Shown here piece after piece: positions 43,963 through 47,734 of a stretch of 47,734 bases of DNA. Origin of the DNA: Bradyrhizobium sp. BR13661 (GTDB lineage Bacteria > Pseudomonadota > Alphaproteobacteria > Rhizobiales > Xanthobacteraceae); contig NZ_JARXWB010000048.1 of the NCBI RefSeq assembly GCF_029892425.1, positions 1 to 47,734 on the forward strand, read 5' to 3'. A program made the translations under genes and the position numbers. The number at the start of each line of letters is the position of its first letter. Positions within the stretch are counted from its first letter, which is position 1. The notes below the pieces were generated by a model that was not told the origin of the DNA, did not search any database, and saw only the letters and a list, made by a program, of their open reading frames with translations.

Positions 43963-45573
43963 TCATCTTCCCGGCTTGGGAAGGGCCTTGGCCCTGCCAC
44001 ACCTCGTCGAGCTATGGGGCGCGAGCGGAACGTAATGATTACTCGGAGGCGCCAGTATGAGCGGCAGCAGGGATGCTATGCTCTCGTAACGGCAGGCCGC
44101 TAAGCGTGCTGGATTTCTGTTTGAAAACTCGGCTTTCTGTTTGGGAAAGCCAGGAGCTGGCAAGAGGAGATAATCGAGGATGTTCCGGCAGGGCAGGTCC
44201 GGCCTAAGCGCAACAATCCAGTCTCCTGCGAGGTATCGTCGACGATTGACTCGCCACATCAGTCCGCCGCCAGGAATGCGCGTGCAGCGTGCGATATAGA
44301 TCGAGACCGTAATGGCGCCGTTGATGGTGAGGAGTTCTGCTGCTTCGTCGAAGACCGCAGATCCACCGCCTCGCTCGACAAGTCTGATCAGGTCGGTCGC
44401 CGCTTCCTTGATTTTGGCTGCGAGAAACACGCCACGATCGACGTATCTGAAATTGGTCCGGGGCCGGTAGTTGATTAGTTTGTAGGCATTCCCGAGGCTC
44501 CCGAAGCGCAGCGCGTAGGTGGAATTGTCCGGCAGGTGATCCGACTCGTCGATAAGCGTTGCGCTGAGACGACCCTTTTCGCGCAACAGGGATTCCAGGC
44601 GCGCGAGCATTTCGCGGTTGGAAAGCCATATTCTGCGCTGCTTTCGGTGCCGCTGCGCTCTGTCGAAAATCTCCGGATCGATTATCGGATCGAAAGCACA
44701 GGGCGCCTTGATCCACTGGCTGGGGGAGTTGTTTCGCAACTTGCTTGCCAGCCGGCACGTCTTCCGATTGTAAACGTTCACTCCCGTGTAATTCTCGTTA
44801 TTGAGGACATAGCGGACTGACTGATGGGTCCAGGGGTATCCTCTCCGGTTCAGAATGCCCTCCTGGTTTAGCTCGCGGGCAATCAGAGACTCCGATTTTC
44901 CTTCGACAAACTGGTGGAACATTTCACGGACCACCGCGAGTTCGCTCTCGGGGCCGGGCTGAAGAATGACGCGGTCGGATTGCGTGTACTTGCGTTGACC
45001 AGGCTCGAGCCTGCCCTTTGATTGTCCATTCTGATCGAGCAGCAGCCGACGGAGGCCATAACTTGCCGTGCCTCCTTGACGGAAGCCTTTCTCGATAAGG
45101 CGACATTGAGCCGCAAAGACCTTCGTCGACAGCTCGCGGCTGTACTCCGCCGCCATCGCTCGTTTGAGGCTCTTCATGACATTGGAGAGCAGGCTACCGT
45201 CGTTTGAGAATTCCTCGGCACAGTATTCGACCCGGACGCCGGCCTCCTTGCAGATGAACTCGTAATGCGCGCTTTCGTCGCTGTTCTGGAAACGGCCCCA
45301 GCGGCTTATGTCATAGACAAGGATGCAGTCAAAATCGGCCTTGCCGAGCATGACGTCACCCAGCAGCGACTTCAGCGCCGGCCGACGATCCAGCAAAAGC
45401 CCGCTTTTGCCGTCGTCCTTGTAGGTCCGCAGGATCGCGATGTTCTTGCGAGCCGCGTAGGCCGCGATCGCGTCTATCTGGTTTGCGGTCGAATAAATCT
45501 GCCGGTCAGTGGACATCCGAACGTATGCGACGGCACGCAGCGGCTCTGCCGCTTCGAGAGCTTCGATCGACAT
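43963..45573 (-). CDS. large serine recombinase
   Basis: 536 residues from the ATG at 45573; the frame is open to 45669. The N-terminal resolvase domain has the catalytic Ser in AYVRMSTDRQ (residue ~21) and the ISRWGRF and SLKRAMAAEYSRELS segments. A recombinase domain follows (GTASYGLRRLLLDQNG ... ILNRRGYPWTHQSVRYVLNNENYTG), then a long C-terminal zinc/coiled-coil-type region. Such enzymes excise and integrate phages and ICEs without a tyrosine. Its place at the edge of plasmid-like genes suggests that it mobilises, or once mobilised, this block. Confidence 0.88.
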   Translation of the reverse strand: MSIEALEAAEPLRAVAYVRMSTDRQIYSTANQIDAIAAYAARKNIAILRTYKDDGKSGLLLDRRPALKSLLGDVMLGKADFDCILVYDISRWGRFQNSDESAHYEFICKEAGVRVEYCAEEFSNDGSLLSNVMKSLKRAMAAEYSRELSTKVFAAQCRLIEKGFRQGGTASYGLRRLLLDQNGQSKGRLEPGQRKYTQSDRVILQPGPESELAVVREMFHQFVEGKSESLIARELNQEGILNRRGYPWTHQSVRYVLNNENYTGVNVYNRKTCRLASKLRNNSPSQWIKAPCAFDPIIDPEIFDRAQRHRKQRRIWLSNREMLARLESLLREKGRLSATLIDESDHLPDNSTYALRFGSLGNAYKLINYRPRTNFRYVDRGVFLAAKIKEAATDLIRLVERGGGSAVFDEAAELLTINGAITVSIYIARCTRIPGGGLMWRVNRRRYLAGDWIVALRPDLPCRNILDYLLLPAPGFPKQKAEFSNRNPARLAACRYESIASLLPLILAPPSNHYVPLAPHSSTRCGRAKALPKPGR

Positions 45574-45876
45574 GGCGAGTACCCGCGAGTTGACTGGGCC
45601 ACCCCAGGCTCGTGATACGGGAGCATTGTGGCTAACGCGTGCAAAGCCAACCGAGAAGTCAGAAGTCATTACTCAGTTTTACCTACGCGATGGTGGCGGG
45701 CGTCTCCCTGACGGGACCGGGCTATGGGCATGCGCTGAAACCTCGGCTTGGCCGGCTTTTCACGCTGCGGACTTCCATCCCTGACGAAGTTGCTGCTGCG
45801 GCCGAATTCGCCGGCGCCACCGATCGATGCTGCGGCAAGAGAGGAAGAGCGGAGCGGTGTTGGCCATGACGGGTTG

Positions 45877-45905
45877 AGGGCCGGAGGAGAGTCTTCCGGC
45901 GCCCG
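45877..45905 (+). promoter_or_regulatory. leader hairpin before the DUF932 gene
   Basis: CCGGA-(loop)-TCCGG followed by CGCCCGT and GGAGA lies directly before the DUF932 start. The same layout (hairpin, CCGCCCGT, GGAGAAA) precedes the ParB-like gene at 47240. The stems differ in sequence but keep pairing, so structure seems to be conserved, probably a cis-acting translational element. Confidence 0.5.
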
Positions 45906-45922
45906 TCATGGAGATTGCTCCC

Positions 45923-47116
45923 ATGAATATACAGGTTCTTGATGCTGGCTGCGATGCAAGCGGCGGCTACGGGGTGGATGTGACGCGCGGCAAGCGGGTC
46001 GGCCGGGTATCCTCGGAATGGTTCTCCCGTCCGGCGGATGAGCGTTATCTGTCGCTTGATGAGCTGGCTCGCACGGTGCGTGCTCGCGCCGAGCGCAGCT
46101 GGACGCGCGTGGTTGAAAGCGCGCTCATCCACGTGGAGGCAAGCCGTGCGGATCCTGAGCGCTTGACGCTGATGCTGCCCGGCTCGGACACGCCAGTCGC
46201 GCCGACCCACTGGAGCTTCGGCCAGCTTGCAAGCCAAGTCGGCGCTCCCGCCGCTTACTTGCGACAACTCCCCGCCGCACTCGCAGGCATCAACCTGCAA
46301 TATGGCCTGACCGCCAATCGCGCCGAACAAATCAAGACGCTCGAGACTGATGATGGACGCGTTGAGCTTCGTGCAGTCACCAGCCTGGACTACGGTCGGA
46401 TCTTTGACCATGAACTGGTCGAGGCCGTGCAGCGCATCGCCGGCAATGGCACAGGTGATACACGCTGGAAGGTGCCCGGGGTGCTCGACTGGTCAACCGG
46501 GACCTACAATCCCCGTGTTGACATTTCCAAAGATACGACGACCCTTTATGCATCGGACAGAGATGTTTTCCTTTTCCTGGTCGATGACCTGAATCCGATC
46601 GAAGCCGGCCGTCTGCCGGACGGCTCGCCCGATCTTTATTTCCGCGGTTTCTATTGCTGGAATTCGGAGGTCGGGGCAAAGACGCTTGGCATGGCGAGCT
46701 TCTATCTCCGCGCAGTCTGCCAAAATCGGAACCTGTGGGGCGTGGAAGATTTCGAGGAGATCATCATTCGCCATTCCAAATACGCAGCGTCCCGCTTTGC
46801 TCACGAAGCGGCCCCAGCGCTGCTGAACTTCGCCAATTCGTCGCCCATGCCCTTCGTCAACGGCATCAAGGCCGCGCGCGAGCGGATCGTGGCACATAGT
46901 GATGAGGATCGCACCGAGTTTCTACGTCGCCGCGGCTTCTCCAAAGCCGAGACAGCCAAGGTTATAGAAGCGGTGCTGGCGGAGGAGCGCCGCCCGCCTG
47001 AAAGCATCTTCGATTTCGTGCAGGGCATCACCGCCGTCGCGCGCGACAAGCTGCATCAGGATGCTCGCCTCGATATGGAGGCAAAGGCGAAGAAGCTGTT
47101 GGATCGCGCCGCCTGA
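45923..47116 (+). CDS. DUF932 (plasmid/phage-associated) protein
   Basis: 397 residues from the ATG at 45923, with GGAG 10 bases before. The DUF932 core runs from about residue 60 (WSFGQLASQVGAPAAYLRQLP) to 330 (IIIRHSKYAASRF). A C-terminal helical tail contains LRRRGFSKAETAKVIEAV. The family is widespread on rhizobial plasmids and ICEs. Its molecular role is unknown. An intrinsic-type terminator follows. Confidence 0.85.
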   Translation: MNIQVLDAGCDASGGYGVDVTRGKRVGRVSSEWFSRPADERYLSLDELARTVRARAERSWTRVVESALIHVEASRADPERLTLMLPGSDTPVAPTHWSFGQLASQVGAPAAYLRQLPAALAGINLQYGLTANRAEQIKTLETDDGRVELRAVTSLDYGRIFDHELVEAVQRIAGNGTGDTRWKVPGVLDWSTGTYNPRVDISKDTTTLYASDRDVFLFLVDDLNPIEAGRLPDGSPDLYFRGFYCWNSEVGAKTLGMASFYLRAVCQNRNLWGVEDFEEIIIRHSKYAASRFAHEAAPALLNFANSSPMPFVNGIKAARERIVAHSDEDRTEFLRRRGFSKAETAKVIEAVLAEERRPPESIFDFVQGITAVARDKLHQDARLDMEAKAKKLLDRAA

Positions 47117-47127
47117 CCCCGACCAGG

Positions 47128-47163
47128 CCAGGACGATCTTTCGTGCCTGGGCTTCTTTCTTTA
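47128..47163 (+). terminator. terminator after the DUF932 gene
   Basis: CCAGGACGA pairs with TCGTGCCTGG (one bulged base) around a TCTT loop, followed by the pyrimidine-rich GCTTCTTTCTTT, 12 bp after the stop codon. Confidence 0.6.
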
Positions 47164-47186
47164 TGCTTCCGGTTTGTCTCTACTTG

Positions 47187-47217
47187 GCGCTGCCCTCTTA
47201 GAGCAAGAGGGCGGCGC
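47187..47217. terminator. second hairpin between the DUF932 and ParB-like genes
   Basis: GCGCTGCCCTCTT pairs with AAGAGGGCGGCGC around an AGAGC loop (13-bp stem, one mismatch). It has no T-tract on the plus strand, so it could be a bidirectional barrier or part of the leader of the next gene. Confidence 0.5.
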
Positions 47218-47239
47218 TTCGCTCCTTGAATGGGTCGGA

Positions 47240-47265
47240 GGTCGAGAGAAGGTCTCGGCCGCCCG
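47240..47265 (+). promoter_or_regulatory. leader hairpin before the ParB-like gene
   Basis: GGTCGAGA-GAAGG-TCTCGGCC forms an 8-bp stem with one G-T pair, followed by GCCCGT and the ribosome-binding site GGAGAAA before the ATG at 47283. It is the structural counterpart of the leader at 45877. Confidence 0.5.
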
Positions 47266-47282
47266 TTCTCGGAGAAACTGAC

Positions 47283-47672
47283 ATGGCAAAGGCCGTTCAG
47301 AAGATTATGCTGTCGCCCTCGCGCGACATTCCGTTCAACAAGCTGGTTCTGAGTCAGTCCAATGTGCGCCGCGTAAAGGCTGGTGTCTCGATCGAGCAGC
47401 TCGCCGAAAGCATTGCGCAGCGCACGCTGCTGCAAAGCCTGAACGTTCGGGCCGTTGTCGATGACGAAGGCAACGAGACCGGCATGTTCGAAGTGCCGGC
47501 CGGCGGCAGGCGTTATCGCGCCCTCGAGCTTCTTGTGAAGCAGAAGCGCATGTCCAGGACGCAGGCTGTTCCCTGCGTGGTGCGAGAGGGCGGTATCGCA
47601 GAGGATGACTCGCTTGCGGAGAATGACGAGCGGGTAGGTCTGTTAGGTTCTGTATCGCAACTGTCCTCTTAG
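47283..47672 (+). pseudogene. ParB-like nuclease-domain protein, cut by an IS
   Basis: 129 residues from the ATG at 47283. The N-terminal ParB/Srx domain is recognisable: IPFNKLVLSQSNVRRVKAG, then EQLAESIAQRTLLQSLNVR and the box VPAGGRRYRALELLVK. After SLAENDERVGL the sequence turns into unrelated residues and stops, at the start of the IS6-like element. The helix-turn-helix and C-terminal parts (normally some 500 residues more in rhizobial plasmid forms) are absent. Confidence 0.8.
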
Positions 47673-47734
47673 AGTCGTAGGTCCGTCATGGGAATCGACG
47701 ACATTAACGGGGCATTTCGAGGAAGGCACACAGA
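47646..47734 (+). mobile_element. IS6-like element, left end and start of transposase
   Basis: A terminal sequence GGTTCTGTATCGCAA at 47646 resembles IS6-family ends. It is followed at 47688 by an ATG opening MGIDDINGAFRGRHTD, which matches the start of IS6-type transposases (F-x-GRH-x-D before the first catalytic block). The remainder lies outside the window. It interrupts the ParB-like gene. Confidence 0.55.

Noticed and set aside
1..47734. CRISPR arrays, rRNA genes, intact tRNA genes
   Set aside because: No spaced repeat array, rRNA-like stretch or full tRNA cloverleaf was found; only tRNA 3' fragments are present.

Overview
The window looks like accessory chromosome of a Bradyrhizobium-type alphaproteobacterium. 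This rests on the high GC, a DUF3551 protein, many small secreted proteins of rhizobial style, FixK/FNR-type boxes and the mix of insertion sequences. It is an inference from protein families, because no species-diagnostic gene is present.

Layout. 1-4.2 kb: an IS21-like end cuts into a PepSY gene that closes a minus-strand cluster of small envelope proteins; then two small plus-strand genes, a decayed TetR gene and an intact TetR regulator. 4.2-11.5 kb: an overlapping operon of a degenerate sensor-kinase-like protein, two lipoprotein membrane-fusion proteins and an RND pump, followed by a LysR regulator. One near-identical 24-bp element lies in front of both this operon and the small envelope-protein cluster, so the TetR protein probably controls both. 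11.6-13.5 kb: a DUF3551 protein, a zinc-ribbon protein and a decayed stretch with two broken tRNA 3' ends.

13.5-20.1 kb: a complete N-ATPase operon (atpDCQRBEFAG, minus strand). It encodes a second F-type ATPase whose c subunit carries Na+-type ligands. atpQ is frameshifted, and a perfect FNR/FixK-type box lies upstream of atpD. 20.2-24.3 kb: a small orphan gene, a dinB that has lost its catalytic segment, and a hipBA toxin-antitoxin operon with four evenly spaced palindromic operators.

24.4-33.1 kb: a metal and magnesium block with an Nramp-family transporter, an MgtA-type P-type ATPase, a small membrane protein and a CsoR/RcnR-type regulator. A second, inverted copy of the mgtA locus (24.48-25.1 kb) keeps the leader and the downstream gene but lacks mgtA itself. 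33.1-40.2 kb: small secreted proteins, then a barrel/OprB porin followed by a two-domain ABC permease and its ATPase, a probable uptake route without a binding-protein gene.

40.3-43.1 kb: an intact IS1634-type element and a frameshifted IS200-type element. 44-47.7 kb: a large serine recombinase, then DUF932 and ParB-like genes of plasmid/ICE type that share a covarying leader hairpin. The ParB-like gene is cut by an IS6-like element at the window edge. Both edges of the window are therefore bounded by insertion sequences.
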